From assembly GCF_008124765.1 (NCBI RefSeq), contig NZ_VNHS01000009.1, forward strand, positions 349,648 to 413,647: a stretch of 64,000 bases of DNA. The letters run 5' to 3'. Under the pieces are notes generated by a model. The model worked only from the letters and a program-made list of their open reading frames with translations. It searched no databases and had not been told where the DNA came from. Shown in pieces: positions 34,577-43,685 of this stretch (positions are counted from its first letter, which is position 1; each line of letters opens with the position of its first letter). The position numbers were made by a program, and so were the translations under genes. Source of the stretch: Paenibacillus methanolicus (GTDB lineage Bacteria > Bacillota > Bacilli > Paenibacillales > Paenibacillaceae).

Positions 34577-34672
34577 ACATTGATCCCTAACGGGGAACGA
34601 TAGGTTAATGATGTCCCGAAGGCAGCCGGCCACAAAGATCGGCTGCCTTCGCTGCGCTAACGGGAGGATAGC
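34577..34672 (+). repeat. Dispersed multi-hairpin element, complete copy
   Basis: Order: TTGATCCCTAACGGGGAACGA and TAGGTTAATGA (first block), CGAAGGCAGCCG...CGGCTGCCTTCG (central hairpin), then GCTAACGGGAGGATAGCTA (last block). It lies 15 bases after the SRPBCC stop. Confidence 0.75.
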
Positions 34673-34751
34673 TAAAAAGCTTTCGTGAATACCCTACATG
34701 GATTTACGAGTATACAAAATAAGTACCCATCTAGGTACACGGAGGAGAAAT

Positions 34752-35300
34752 ATGCTATACGGACAACGAGTAACATTAAGGCGTGTTGTTGAAGAAGATT
34801 GGGAAAAACGATATGAATGGCTGTCCGATCCTGTAGTTAACCGAACGTTACCATCAGGAAGCGGTATGCCCCTAACACCGGAAGTGGTCAGAGAACGTAC
34901 ACGGAAGTACGCGCAAACAGATCTATCATCTGTCTATTTTACCATAATAAAAGAAGACGGCATCCCGATTGGCAATACCCAATTGTTTAATATCCATCCT
35001 TGGTCCAAGCATGCTGAATTTGGTATTTGGATTGGGGACAAAATGGTATGGGGGCAAGGTTATGCTACAGAAGTGACAGGTGTTGTCCTGGATTTTGCAT
35101 TCGAGCGTTTAAACCTTCATAAAGTGTATTTGACGGTAGATGCTGATAATCCTGGTGCTATTCGGAGTTATGAAAAGGCTGGTTTCAATAAGGATGGCAT
35201 ACTAAGAGACGAAGTCTATAAAAATGGTCAATATGTCGATCGTATAATGATGAGTATTTTGAAGCATGAATACTTAAAACGATCTAGTTGTTCCAAATAA
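34752..35300 (+). CDS. GNAT family N-acetyltransferase
   Basis: 182 residues from ATG 34752 behind GGAGGAG. VTLRRVVEEDWEKRYEWLSD at the N-terminus, WGQGYATEVTG as the acetyl-CoA loop and IRSYEKAGFNKDGILRDEVY near the end mark the RimJ/RimL-type group. Substrate unknown. A second GNAT within 5 kb of the one at 30.7 kb, but not closely similar to it. Confidence 0.88.
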   Translation: MLYGQRVTLRRVVEEDWEKRYEWLSDPVVNRTLPSGSGMPLTPEVVRERTRKYAQTDLSSVYFTIIKEDGIPIGNTQLFNIHPWSKHAEFGIWIGDKMVWGQGYATEVTGVVLDFAFERLNLHKVYLTVDADNPGAIRSYEKAGFNKDGILRDEVYKNGQYVDRIMMSILKHEYLKRSSCSK

Positions 35301-35369
35301 CAAAGCATATAGGAAAACCATTCTGGAAGAAACTACGAAAGATAGTGTGCTTTCTTGAAAAATTGAATG

Positions 35370-35433
35370 TTAAGCTCTAACTGGGAACTATAGCTCAATG
35401 AATGCTACACGACGGCAGCCGCTGGCTGCCGTG
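35370..35433 (+). repeat. Dispersed element abutting a truncated gene
   Basis: TTAAGCTCTAACTGGGAAC and TATAGCTCAATGAATG (first block), then ACGGCAGCCG-CT-GGCTGCCGT. No last block follows; instead coding sequence of the next frame begins directly. Confidence 0.7.
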
Positions 35434-35972
35434 GCAATATTATTCGGGCAATTGACAAGCCCAAGCTTATCGAGCAACTTCCATCCGGTACGCCAATTCT
35501 ACAGTTGAGCGAGGATTGGGTTGCATTCTTTACACCAGACGACGGGGAGTTCGTAGCATCGGAGAAACTTGAGACGTTATCAGAACATTGTCCGATCTTG
35601 TATTTTACTAACTTGGAGGATCACGGTTGGGGAATTGAAATCTTTCATAAGGGAGAGATTGTGACCAACCTTCAAGTGTTGTACGAATTAATGGAAGGTG
35701 ATCTTGAAGGACTGCCGGATGAATATGAAGAAGATGATGCCTTAGTATTGGATGGAAACATAAGGAAAGAAGCTAGCGCCGAGGCATTTAAGGTATTCGA
35801 GCTGAAGGAGGAGCAGTTGAAATCCATTGAAGAACTATTTGCTGGTAATCTAACGTACGATGAGGATGAATTCGTCGCTGTAGAGAAGTTTAAGGAGATA
35901 CTCGGTATTGAAGAAATGAGTTGGATCCGATACGAGCGTACAGAAGGCCGAGAAGAGATTCTTTACGTTTAG
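35434..35972 (+). pseudogene. Hypothetical acidic protein, 5' end probably lost at the repeat
   Basis: The gene-like frame reads back from the stop at 35972 to the edge of the repeat: NIIRAIDKPKLIEQLPSG, PILQLSEDWVAFFTPDDGEF and onward, with no ATG or ribosome site. TTG 35505 would give 155 residues but also lacks a ribosome site and discards coherent sequence. A very acidic protein (residues such as PDEYEEDDALV), family not recognised; immunity-like in size and style. Best read as 5'-truncated by the repeat. Confidence 0.5.
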
Positions 35973-36000
35973 GTCGGCTTGGAGAAAAGCGAGGGAAACT

Positions 36001-36498
36001 ATGAACATCGTTCTCGTAGGCATGTCGGGTGCCGGCAAAAGCACGTTAGGCGTACTGCTCGCCAAAGCGATTGGGATGGATTTCGTGGACACGGATATTA
36101 TCATCCAGCAGCGTGAAGGCCGGTTGTTGCAAGAGATCATCGATCGTGACGGCATGGAGGAATTTATGTGGATCGAAGAAGAAGCCGTGTCGGAACTGCA
36201 ACTAACCAATTGCGTTATATCGACAGGCGGAAGCGTCATCTACTCCGAAGTGGCGATGGCGGCCCTTCGACAACGCGGTCAGGTCCTATATTTGCACGTC
36301 ACATTCGAAGAGATCGCGAAGAGGCTAGGCAACATATCGACCAGAGGGATTGTCATGAGGAAAGATAACAGTCTTCAGGACGTTTACGAGGAAAGGGTGC
36401 CTCTATACAAGAAATACAGCGATACGACGATCGATTGCTCAAGCAAGGATATCGAACAATGCGTAGGCGAAATGATGGAACTCATACATAAGACATGA
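36001..36498 (+). CDS. Shikimate kinase family protein
   Basis: 165 residues, normal length. P-loop GMSGAGKSTLG near residues 6-16, substrate aspartates in VDTDIIIQ, STGGSVI in place of the usual GGG, and the lid/C-terminal ERVPLYKKYSD. It should phosphorylate shikimate, or a related small molecule if it is a paralogue, since no other aromatic-pathway gene is near. Its start lies 28 bases after the truncated upstream frame. Confidence 0.85.
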   Translation: MNIVLVGMSGAGKSTLGVLLAKAIGMDFVDTDIIIQQREGRLLQEIIDRDGMEEFMWIEEEAVSELQLTNCVISTGGSVIYSEVAMAALRQRGQVLYLHVTFEEIAKRLGNISTRGIVMRKDNSLQDVYEERVPLYKKYSDTTIDCSSKDIEQCVGEMMELIHKT

Positions 36499-36507
36499 AT
36501 AGATCGA

Positions 36508-36541
36508 ACAGGGAGCAGGCCATCGCGGCGCTGCTCCTTTT
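36508..36541 (+). terminator. Terminator of the GGAGCAG family, copy 3
   Basis: GGAGCAG (36512-36518) pairs with CTGCTCC (36531-36537), followed by TTTTCC. The sequence GGGAGCAGG...GGCGCTGCTCC is shared with copies at 9893 and 26470. Confidence 0.78.
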
Positions 36542-36641
36542 CCATATAAGTCCGTCACAACGTAAAATGAAAATGTTCCCAAATCGTTCACGGGTACGAC
36601 GAAATTGGTCATTGCGTAAACGGGGGGTGCGGCGCTAGAAT

Positions 36642-36658
36642 TATACTAAACAGTTAGT
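36642..36658 (+). promoter_or_regulatory. Probable -10 element with overlapping operator
   Basis: TATACT at 36642-36647 overlaps ACTAA-ACAG-TTAGT (36645-36658), a short inverted repeat 24 bases before the oxidoreductase start. It is a candidate site for the TetR regulator encoded downstream. No convincing -35 at 17 bp. Confidence 0.4.
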
Positions 36659-36681
36659 CTAAATTTGGGGAGGTTGGTTGT

Positions 36682-37962
36682 ATGAAGAAAGTGGGCATTG
36701 TAGGAGCGGGTCTTGGCGGTTTGGTAACGGCGGCTTTATTAGCGAAGAGAGGACACCAGGTTGTCGTGATGGAACGCTCGCCGATCGCGGGCGGCAGAAG
36801 CCATGTCGTGACCAAGAATGGGTTCACGATGAGTTATGGCGCCCATGCGGTATTGGCCCCTAAACAGGAACCGTTGCGTTCCATCGTTCGCGAACTCGAA
36901 CTGCCTATGGCGTATCGGAAGGCGAGCTTGGCCAAATTCAAGCTGTTGATGAACGGCCGCGTCATCTCGAGCCCGCTTGGCTTCGGCGCGCTGACCTCTC
37001 CCGCCATTTCGGGATTGTTTAATCATATGAAATGCGTGAAGCAATTTTACCAAATGGTGAAGCAAGCGCCGGTTTTTCCGCCGACGCTGTCGGTTGGCCA
37101 ATGGATCCGGGACAATGTGAGCAATCCCGAGATCGCCAAAGTGCTGACCGCTTATGCGTCGCTGTCTGTCTATGACGGCGCGCTTGATTTGTTTTCGATG
37201 AACCGTTTCGTTGAGTTGACCGGGCCCGAGTACGAGAAGAATGAGCCGCTAAGCTATATGGGGTATGACGTTCTATTAGAAGAGCTGCAAAAAGCGGTTA
37301 CGAACAACGGGGGCCGCATCCTGTTCGGGAAGCCGGTCTCGGATCTTATCGTGGAAGCTGACCGCGTGAAAGGCGTCGTATGCGGGGATGAACGGATCGC
37401 ATTCGATGAAGTGGTGCTGAACGCTCCGACGAAAGAGTTAGGCAAGCTTCTCGGTTATCCATCCCTTGCAGAGGAGTTCGGCGGGTATTTCAATCAACCG
37501 GCTCATTATGTGTTCGTGTATGATCTGATGCTCTCCAAGCGGCTGCGCGGCGATATCGGGAATTTGCTGGATCTCGACGGAGGCTTCTACATCAATGATT
37601 ACGGCTTAAACAATCCTTCTTCCGTCCCCCCGGGCGGACAGATGATCAACGGGCTGAAATTCCTGACCGCGCAGGAGCAGTCGGACGACGGCCACGCGAA
37701 GGGATCGCAAGCCGCATTTGAATCTTTGCTCCATAACGTTTATCCTGGATGGGAAAAGCACGTCGTACACAAACGGATGATTAACCGGGCGATGGTGAAC
37801 GGAATCGCCAGAAGGACGGATGCGAAACTTTTGCCGCTGCAAAGCCAATCCGTTCGGGGATTATACTTGGTTGGCGATTCTACGCAAGGGTCGGGGGCGC
37901 TGGGCATGCCATGTTATGATAGCGCGAAGAAGGTTGCGGATCTGTTGTCCGGAACCGTATAA
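36682..37962 (+). CDS. FAD-dependent oxidoreductase (phytoene desaturase/amine oxidase type)
   Basis: 426 residues. N-terminal dinucleotide-binding motif VGIVGAGLGGLVTAALLAKRG followed by the acidic end VVMERSPIAGGRSH, the pattern of CrtI-like and amine-oxidase flavoproteins; the C-terminal FAD motif is GLYLVGDSTQGSGALGMPCYDSA. No crtB or other carotenoid gene is close, so the substrate is open. GGGGAGG precedes the ATG. A TetR gene follows 34 bases later and is probably in the same unit. Confidence 0.84.
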   Translation: MKKVGIVGAGLGGLVTAALLAKRGHQVVVMERSPIAGGRSHVVTKNGFTMSYGAHAVLAPKQEPLRSIVRELELPMAYRKASLAKFKLLMNGRVISSPLGFGALTSPAISGLFNHMKCVKQFYQMVKQAPVFPPTLSVGQWIRDNVSNPEIAKVLTAYASLSVYDGALDLFSMNRFVELTGPEYEKNEPLSYMGYDVLLEELQKAVTNNGGRILFGKPVSDLIVEADRVKGVVCGDERIAFDEVVLNAPTKELGKLLGYPSLAEEFGGYFNQPAHYVFVYDLMLSKRLRGDIGNLLDLDGGFYINDYGLNNPSSVPPGGQMINGLKFLTAQEQSDDGHAKGSQAAFESLLHNVYPGWEKHVVHKRMINRAMVNGIARRTDAKLLPLQSQSVRGLYLVGDSTQGSGALGMPCYDSAKKVADLLSGTV

Positions 37963-37996
37963 GAAGCTGGAACTCGTAGACGGGGGAATGAATGCA

Positions 37997-38578
37997 ATGA
38001 GTCAGGGGAAAGAAAAAATTCTGCAAACCGCTTTAGAGGCATTTGCGGAGAAAGGGTACGATGGAGCCAGAATCGATACGATTGCCAAAACAGCCGGCGT
38101 GAACAAAGCCTTAATCTATTATCATTTTAAGAGCAAGGAAGAGTTGTTCACGGCGGTCATTAACGACTTATTCGAAAAAGCGGCGTCCGTCTCCATCGAA
38201 CCTACGGGGACATCCGTTCGCGACAACTTGATTCAAGTCATGGAACATTTCATCGATTTCCTTCACGGCAACCCGTATTTCGTGAAAATTATGGACCAAA
38301 GCGTTGCGCAGGACCGAGACATCTTTCATCAGCTTCATCACCAAAATTTCTTCTTCGAGGCGGTGATGGGGATGTATCAACTGGGCGTCCGGACCGGCGA
38401 ATGCCGGAAGGTCGATCATCCGGAAGAGTACGTGGTCAGTTTGCTGGGCGCGGTGTATTTTTATTTCTCTCACCATAGGGCGATTCGGAAGTTCTATGGG
38501 ACGATCTCCGAAGAGGAAGTCATCTCGATTCGGAAGAGAACGATGCGGGATATTATCGCAAGGCTGATTTTCGTGTGA
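37997..38578 (+). CDS. TetR family transcriptional regulator
   Basis: 193 residues from ATG 37997, which has better spacing to GGGGG than the ATG at 37988. HTH is standard: KILQTALEAFAEKGYDGARI, DTIAKTAGVNKALIYYHFKS. The ligand domain contains NPYFVKIMDQSVAQDRDI. Likely represses its own operon with the upstream oxidoreductase. Confidence 0.88.
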   Translation: MSQGKEKILQTALEAFAEKGYDGARIDTIAKTAGVNKALIYYHFKSKEELFTAVINDLFEKAASVSIEPTGTSVRDNLIQVMEHFIDFLHGNPYFVKIMDQSVAQDRDIFHQLHHQNFFFEAVMGMYQLGVRTGECRKVDHPEEYVVSLLGAVYFYFSHHRAIRKFYGTISEEEVISIRKRTMRDIIARLIFV

Positions 38579-38603
38579 TAGACCTTAATCCTAAAGCGTC
38601 ATT

Positions 38604-38663
38604 CCGGATGATGGTAGCGGGCTTTGCCCGCTGCGCATGCCCATCGTCCGGCGGCGCTTTTTT
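38604..38663 (+). terminator. Terminator of the oxidoreductase-tetR unit
   Basis: CCGGATGATGG (38604-38614) pairs with CCATCGTCCGG (38641-38651, one G-T pair), encloses a second hairpin GCGGGC-TTT-GCCCGC, and is followed by six T at 38658-38663. Confidence 0.8.
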
Positions 38664-38677
38664 GGCCTTATTCCCCG

Positions 38678-39799
38678 CTAATCCTCGCTCATCTCCTCGC
38701 TAAGCCCCATCCCCTGATACAGCCGATCCTCCAATAAATCATACAGATAAAACCGCGACGCGACGTACAGCACTTTCGACTTCATCGCTAGAATGATTAA
38801 GATTGGAGCGCCCACGAACGCCGTGACGACGCCGACTTCAAGCTCTCCGGGACTGCCCAGCAGCCTGCCGATCACATCGGATACCGTCAAGACGATCGCT
38901 CCCGTAATCGCGGACATGGGAATAATAAAGCGCAGGTCGGCGCCGAGAAGCAGGCGCACGATGTGCGTCGCGAGCAGGCCGATGAAGCCGATCGGACCGG
39001 CCAGCGCGGTAACCGCGCCGCATAGAATGACGCCGGCAATGGCGGCGACTAGCCGCAGCAATCCTGTTCGAACGCCTAGTCCGGTCGCGGCCTCGTCACC
39101 GAGCGCCGGCGCATTGAGCGCAGGGCCGGTCACGATCGCGATGAGGACCCCAGCGATGAGAAAAGGAGCAAAGGTCGAAACGGATTCCCAGCTTGCCGAA
39201 CCGACGCTGCCGACTTGCCAGTAGCGGAATTGATCCATGACATTGACGCGCGGGATCATAATGGCGCTCACAAGCGACGAAAGGGCGGCGCTTGTCGCCG
39301 CCCCCGCCAGTATCAGCTTAATCGGCGTAGGTCCGCCTCGGCCCATGGAGCCGACGCCGAATACGAAGACGGCCGTAATCCCGGCCCCTGCCAAAGCCAG
39401 CCAAATATATTGACCGGCCGTATTAATGTTCAGGAACGCGATGCCGCAGACGACGAACAAGGCAGCGCCCGTGTTCACGCCCAGTATGCTGGGGTCGGCG
39501 ATCGGGTTGCGGGTTACCGCCTGCATAAGCGCTCCGGATACGCCAAGCGCGGCGCCGCAGAGCAAGCTGAAGACGGTTCGGGATATTCGCTTGTGAATGA
39601 CGCTCGACCCGTAGGAGTCTACGCCGGGGTGCAATAATGCGTTAATCAGCTCGCTCCACGTCACGCCCCGAGATCCGAGGATGAGCGAGGCGAGCACGCT
39701 CAAGCCGAGCAGAACGATCGAGATGACGAGCACCTTCGAGAAGTGCTTCGGCTTGTGCGCGTGAAGCGGGATGTTCTTCGGGATCGACGGACTATTCAT
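38678..39799 (-). CDS. FecCD family iron-siderophore ABC permease
   Basis: 373 residues with about ten hydrophobic helices. FecCD signatures: RISRTVFSLLCGAALGVSGALMQ, RNPIADPSILGVNTGA, ILAGAATSAALSSL and GFIGLLATHIVRLLLG. It imports ferric siderophores or related chelates together with a binding protein and ATPase. The upstream binding-protein gene is truncated and no second permease or ATPase is present, so the locus is a remnant of a larger operon. Confidence 0.88.
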   Translation of the reverse strand: MNSPSIPKNIPLHAHKPKHFSKVLVISIVLLGLSVLASLILGSRGVTWSELINALLHPGVDSYGSSVIHKRISRTVFSLLCGAALGVSGALMQAVTRNPIADPSILGVNTGAALFVVCGIAFLNINTAGQYIWLALAGAGITAVFVFGVGSMGRGGPTPIKLILAGAATSAALSSLVSAIMIPRVNVMDQFRYWQVGSVGSASWESVSTFAPFLIAGVLIAIVTGPALNAPALGDEAATGLGVRTGLLRLVAAIAGVILCGAVTALAGPIGFIGLLATHIVRLLLGADLRFIIPMSAITGAIVLTVSDVIGRLLGSPGELEVGVVTAFVGAPILIILAMKSKVLYVASRFYLYDLLEDRLYQGMGLSEEMSED

Positions 39800-40203
39800 T
39801 GACCTTGCCGGCAGCTTCGGCGACCTTGGTCAAGTACTCGTCAATGGTATACGCGATCGAGAGCGGACTTGGCGTGCCGGCAGCCGCGAGAGGCGTGCTG
39901 TTGCCGATCAGCGCGACGGCGCCCTTTTGGAAGGCCGGTACCTTGCCCAGCAGCGGGTCGGCTTGAAGCGTCTTCAGGAAGTTGTCGTCGCCGTAGGCAA
40001 CCAACATGTCCGCGCCGTTCAGGGCATCGGCATTCTCGGCGCTCAGCTCAATGTAGAAGGCTTTGTCGTCGGTTACTTTCTCTTGGACGCTCGCCGGGAA
40101 TTCCATGCCAAGCTCCAGCAGGAACCCGCCGCGCGGATCTGCAGGCGTGTACACGTAAACTTTCGACAGATCTTCAGGCGAGAGGCTGATCGCCGTGTCT
40201 CGC
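39792..40203 (-). pseudogene. Iron-siderophore binding protein, C-terminal remnant
   Basis: About 135 residues of recognisable C-terminal lobe: SPEDLSKVYVYTPADPRGG, YIELSAENADALNGADMLVA and LSIAYTIDEYLTKVAEAAG. The signal peptide and N-terminal lobe are absent. Upstream of about 40203 the same strand is only antisense of an SLH gene. The stop overlaps the permease start by 8 bases, as in an intact operon. The remnant cannot be exported or function normally. Confidence 0.82.
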
Positions 40204-43200
40204 GAGGACCGAGAAATTCGCTTCAACGGAGCCGAACTGACGCCCGTGACGGTGCAAGCCTCCAAGGCGATAAAGGGCGATGAATTGATCTACAGCCTAT
40301 TGGGGGCGCAGGGTCAGTTGTCCGCATGGCCGGCCATAGCCGCGTTCGGGGATAATCACCAGGCCAAGCTGTACGTGCAGACCGAGAATGATTTGACGAT
40401 GCAGGCGAAACTATATGATTCCGTAACCGAAACCGGGTATTTCCTGAGCGGAACCGTCGATCCTTCGGCCAATCCGGCCGTGCTGGATTTGGGCGCAAAT
40501 ATGGCAGAGCTGCAAGTAGCGTCCGGAATGCAAGGAGCCCAACTGGACGTGCAAGGCGATTTGAAACAAGAAGATCGTTACGCCAAGCGTTATTTCGTAA
40601 GCAAGGGTGCGAACGTAACGGCTGCTTGTTACGTAGAGTCGGACGGTTATCGTTATACGTTCACGAATCAAGTGGGCAAAGTTGAGCGGGATGTCACGCT
40701 CGGGATCGGTCATGACTTCCGAAATATGCGGACGAAGAATCAAGTCTTTGAGGCAGGCGAAGTGAACAAGCGAGTCTATACCGATTACCGTGATGAGATG
40801 AATAACGCGCTAGCGGACATCTCGAACGTCGAGATCGCCAAGATCGGGGACAGGGTAGAGACGACCGGGATCGTGTTCACGGTTGAGGACGCGATGAAGG
40901 AAGAGGCGATGACAGTTCAAACGAACGGGGAGGGTGAGGTTGCCTATGAACCCGCGGACCCGAATGTCTCCACGTTAGCTGCTGGTTCGATACTCGACTA
41001 CCAGATTTACGATTCGTCCAATCAAGCCGTAGGCGATTCTCTTCAAGCGGACACTCCCGAGCTCGTCGAAGTCGGTACTCCTTTGCTAGAAGGTGACTAT
41101 GCGCTGAAGCTTGCGAAGCAGAATTTTCTAACTAATGTCGTCCGGCTGTCGGGGCAGTCGAATATATCGATCTATGAGGACAAAACTTCTTACAGCGAAA
41201 TTTCGGTTGAACTGCCGCCCGGCTATGCGCCCGAGGATCTCGCATACGGACAAGCGGAATTACAATCGCAGAAAGACGGCTCGCTGCCAGGCTACGTATG
41301 GTTCAATCGCGGCAAATTGATCATCCCGAACGATATCGACCTCTCGAAGGATCGGAAGTATGTCCTGCACTTGGCTCTATATCTGGATTCGACCAGCGGA
41401 GAACGTGATCTTTACTATAATCAAGCGATCTTGACAGGCGAAGAGCTCATGAATCTCAAGGAAGTGAGCTATCCTTCGTCCGCGGTCGCGATCGAACCGG
41501 AAGCAGACGATTTGCCGGTTGATTATTATGTCGCATTTGTGCAAGCGGATTTCCCGGTCGCGGGCTTCGATAACAGCTATCGTGCTTATGTCCAAGCATA
41601 TGGCGCGAACGGCAGCATTAAGGTCGGCAAAGTAATATTCAAGCCGCAACAGTTCGATATGTTGTTCCAAGGGAGCAACGGAGCATCCACCGCCTACGCG
41701 TTGAAAAGGAACGTTCGGATGGCCGACGCGACCGGGAAATGGAGCATGCAAAATCCGGGCATACATCACGTGCAGCTGCAAGGGAAGCAATCGTTCGTAG
41801 GTTTCAATGCGCAAAACGCCGGAAGTGACGAAACCTCCATTTATTTTGAATCTGGCACCGGTGTTTTGTTTAACGAGGCGTACGTCAGTCCTGGCAACTA
41901 TCGCTTATTCATAACGACGGAATCGGGCAGTTCCGATGATGAGCCATGGAGCTTGTATTGGCGCTCCAGAAGCGCGTACCGGATCGACAAAGATACGGTG
42001 GTCCCTTTCACCGGGAGCGCGGATCCAGCCAGTTCCTCGCTGCGCGTTACCCAGCGCCTGGAAGAAGGCCGAGTCGTGCTAACCGTCGATCCGACGATAC
42101 GGAGCGGCGACTTGGAACTGCAAGAAGTGCTTGCTTCGCACAAGGGGTACTATAACTACGTCCCTGGCATCGTTACAGTAAGGGACAGCGGACAGCGCAA
42201 GGTATACGAAGCACTGGCCATGGATTCGAACGAAGGGTTCGAAATTTCCAAGACGCTAGCTGATGGTACGTATTCCATCAGCTTCAGCCAGCCCGTAGGT
42301 CCGAATAAGGATATCGCTGTGAGCAATTCCTTTACCGTCGTCAGCACCGGCGTAGTTCCAGGTGGCGGCGGAGGTGGAGGTGGAGGTGGCTTCCCGGGCG
42401 GCGGCATCCCTCCAGTCGGCGGCAACCCCGCACAACCCGAATCGCCAACTACTATGGTCTTCAAGACTGCGGATATTCCGGCACCGAGGAATGGCATTGT
42501 ATCGCTTCAAATCAAGGCGAGCGAAGCCGCGGTGCTGCCAGCAAGCATATTAGGTGGGGAAGGCGCGAAGAACGCGATTCAACTTGAGGGGGAGCACGGG
42601 GCGGTTACCATCCCGGCGGCAGTGCTGCAACAGCTGTCCGGGCTAGTAGGAAGAGAGCAGCTGGATAATGCGCAAGTCTCGATGTCGCTCATGCCGGTCA
42701 CCGATAGCGAACTGTCCGCGGCTCTCAATACGACGACTGGCACGGCTGTTCAATCAGCAGGCAAGGTTTATGATTTCAAGTTGTCGATCACGGGCAAAGA
42801 CGGTATTTCGAACACGCTTGCATTGTTCGACGAGCCGATCACGCTGTCATTCGACGTAAACCCGGAAGCTGATAAACGCTTGACTAACGTCTACTACATT
42901 GCGGAGGCTGGCACGCTAACCTACGTGCCTGCGCAGCGGGTAGGTGATCGGCTGGTCGCCAAAGTATCGCACTTCAGCAAGTACGGCGTTCTTGAAGTGC
43001 GCCGGGCATTCGTGGATGTCAACGCGGCGCATTGGGCGCGCGGGGCTATCGAAGAGCTCGCATCCAAGCAAATCGTATCGGGCGTATCGTCGAATGCGTT
43101 CGCGCCGAACAAGTCAGTATCGCGTGCCGAGTTCACAGCGATGCTCGTTCAAGCGCTCGGATTGACGGCAGATCCGACTTCGGAATTCAAGGATGTTCCC

Positions 43201-43545
43201 GCGTCGGCATGGTACGGGGCAACAGTCGCCGCTGCCTACAAGCATGGGCTCGTACAAGGCGTCAGCGCCGATTCATTCGCGCCGAACAAGCCTGTCACAA
43301 GGGAGGAAATGGCTGTTATCCTAGTCAACGCCCGGAAGAAACTCGATCTCGGTTCTTTATCATCCAGCGCCGCAAGCTTCCGTGATTCCGCCAAAATCAG
43401 CGGTTGGGCAGCAGAGGCCGTGGATATCGCGAATGCCAACGGATTAATCAGAGGCGATGCGAGAGGATTCTTTAACCCGAAAGGGATGGCGACCCGAGCC
43501 GAAGCCGCTCAGGTACTTGCAAATATGTTGCATGAGAATGCCTGA
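40195..43545 (+). CDS. SLH surface protein lacking its N-terminus
   Basis: 1,116 residues if GTG 40195 is used, but there is no ribosome site or signal peptide; the frame begins in mid-domain (REDREIRFNGAELTPVTVQA) where the divergent binding-protein gene also breaks. Long beta-rich body, a Gly/Pro hinge near residue 725 (VVPGGGGGGGGGG then FPGGGIPP), and three SLH motifs (~945-1116), e.g. AFVDVNAAHWARGAIEELAS and FNPKGMATRAEAAQVL. Without export it would not reach the wall, so it is probably a pseudogene or an assembly chimera. Confidence 0.75.
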   Translation: MSREDREIRFNGAELTPVTVQASKAIKGDELIYSLLGAQGQLSAWPAIAAFGDNHQAKLYVQTENDLTMQAKLYDSVTETGYFLSGTVDPSANPAVLDLGANMAELQVASGMQGAQLDVQGDLKQEDRYAKRYFVSKGANVTAACYVESDGYRYTFTNQVGKVERDVTLGIGHDFRNMRTKNQVFEAGEVNKRVYTDYRDEMNNALADISNVEIAKIGDRVETTGIVFTVEDAMKEEAMTVQTNGEGEVAYEPADPNVSTLAAGSILDYQIYDSSNQAVGDSLQADTPELVEVGTPLLEGDYALKLAKQNFLTNVVRLSGQSNISIYEDKTSYSEISVELPPGYAPEDLAYGQAELQSQKDGSLPGYVWFNRGKLIIPNDIDLSKDRKYVLHLALYLDSTSGERDLYYNQAILTGEELMNLKEVSYPSSAVAIEPEADDLPVDYYVAFVQADFPVAGFDNSYRAYVQAYGANGSIKVGKVIFKPQQFDMLFQGSNGASTAYALKRNVRMADATGKWSMQNPGIHHVQLQGKQSFVGFNAQNAGSDETSIYFESGTGVLFNEAYVSPGNYRLFITTESGSSDDEPWSLYWRSRSAYRIDKDTVVPFTGSADPASSSLRVTQRLEEGRVVLTVDPTIRSGDLELQEVLASHKGYYNYVPGIVTVRDSGQRKVYEALAMDSNEGFEISKTLADGTYSISFSQPVGPNKDIAVSNSFTVVSTGVVPGGGGGGGGGGFPGGGIPPVGGNPAQPESPTTMVFKTADIPAPRNGIVSLQIKASEAAVLPASILGGEGAKNAIQLEGEHGAVTIPAAVLQQLSGLVGREQLDNAQVSMSLMPVTDSELSAALNTTTGTAVQSAGKVYDFKLSITGKDGISNTLALFDEPITLSFDVNPEADKRLTNVYYIAEAGTLTYVPAQRVGDRLVAKVSHFSKYGVLEVRRAFVDVNAAHWARGAIEELASKQIVSGVSSNAFAPNKSVSRAEFTAMLVQALGLTADPTSEFKDVPASAWYGATVAAAYKHGLVQGVSADSFAPNKPVTREEMAVILVNARKKLDLGSLSSSAASFRDSAKISGWAAEAVDIANANGLIRGDARGFFNPKGMATRAEAAQVLANMLHENA

Positions 43546-43624
43546 ACATCTCTTTCCCGACGCTTCCGTGACTGATTCTTGTAAGTAGCTGCAGATATTG
43601 ATGTTATCATTTTTTCGATATTCT

Positions 43625-43652
43625 AAGGGCCGGCGCTCGAGCGCCGGCCCTT
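43625..43652. terminator. GC-rich terminator between SLH gene and MATE operon
   Basis: Perfect 12-bp stem AAGGGCCGGCGC-TCGA-GCGCCGGCCCTT lying between two converging genes. Similar sequence follows the SLH gene at 61466. Confidence 0.78.
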
Positions 43653-43685
43653 TCCGCACGTTTCAAAACGCGCGAACCATTAAAA

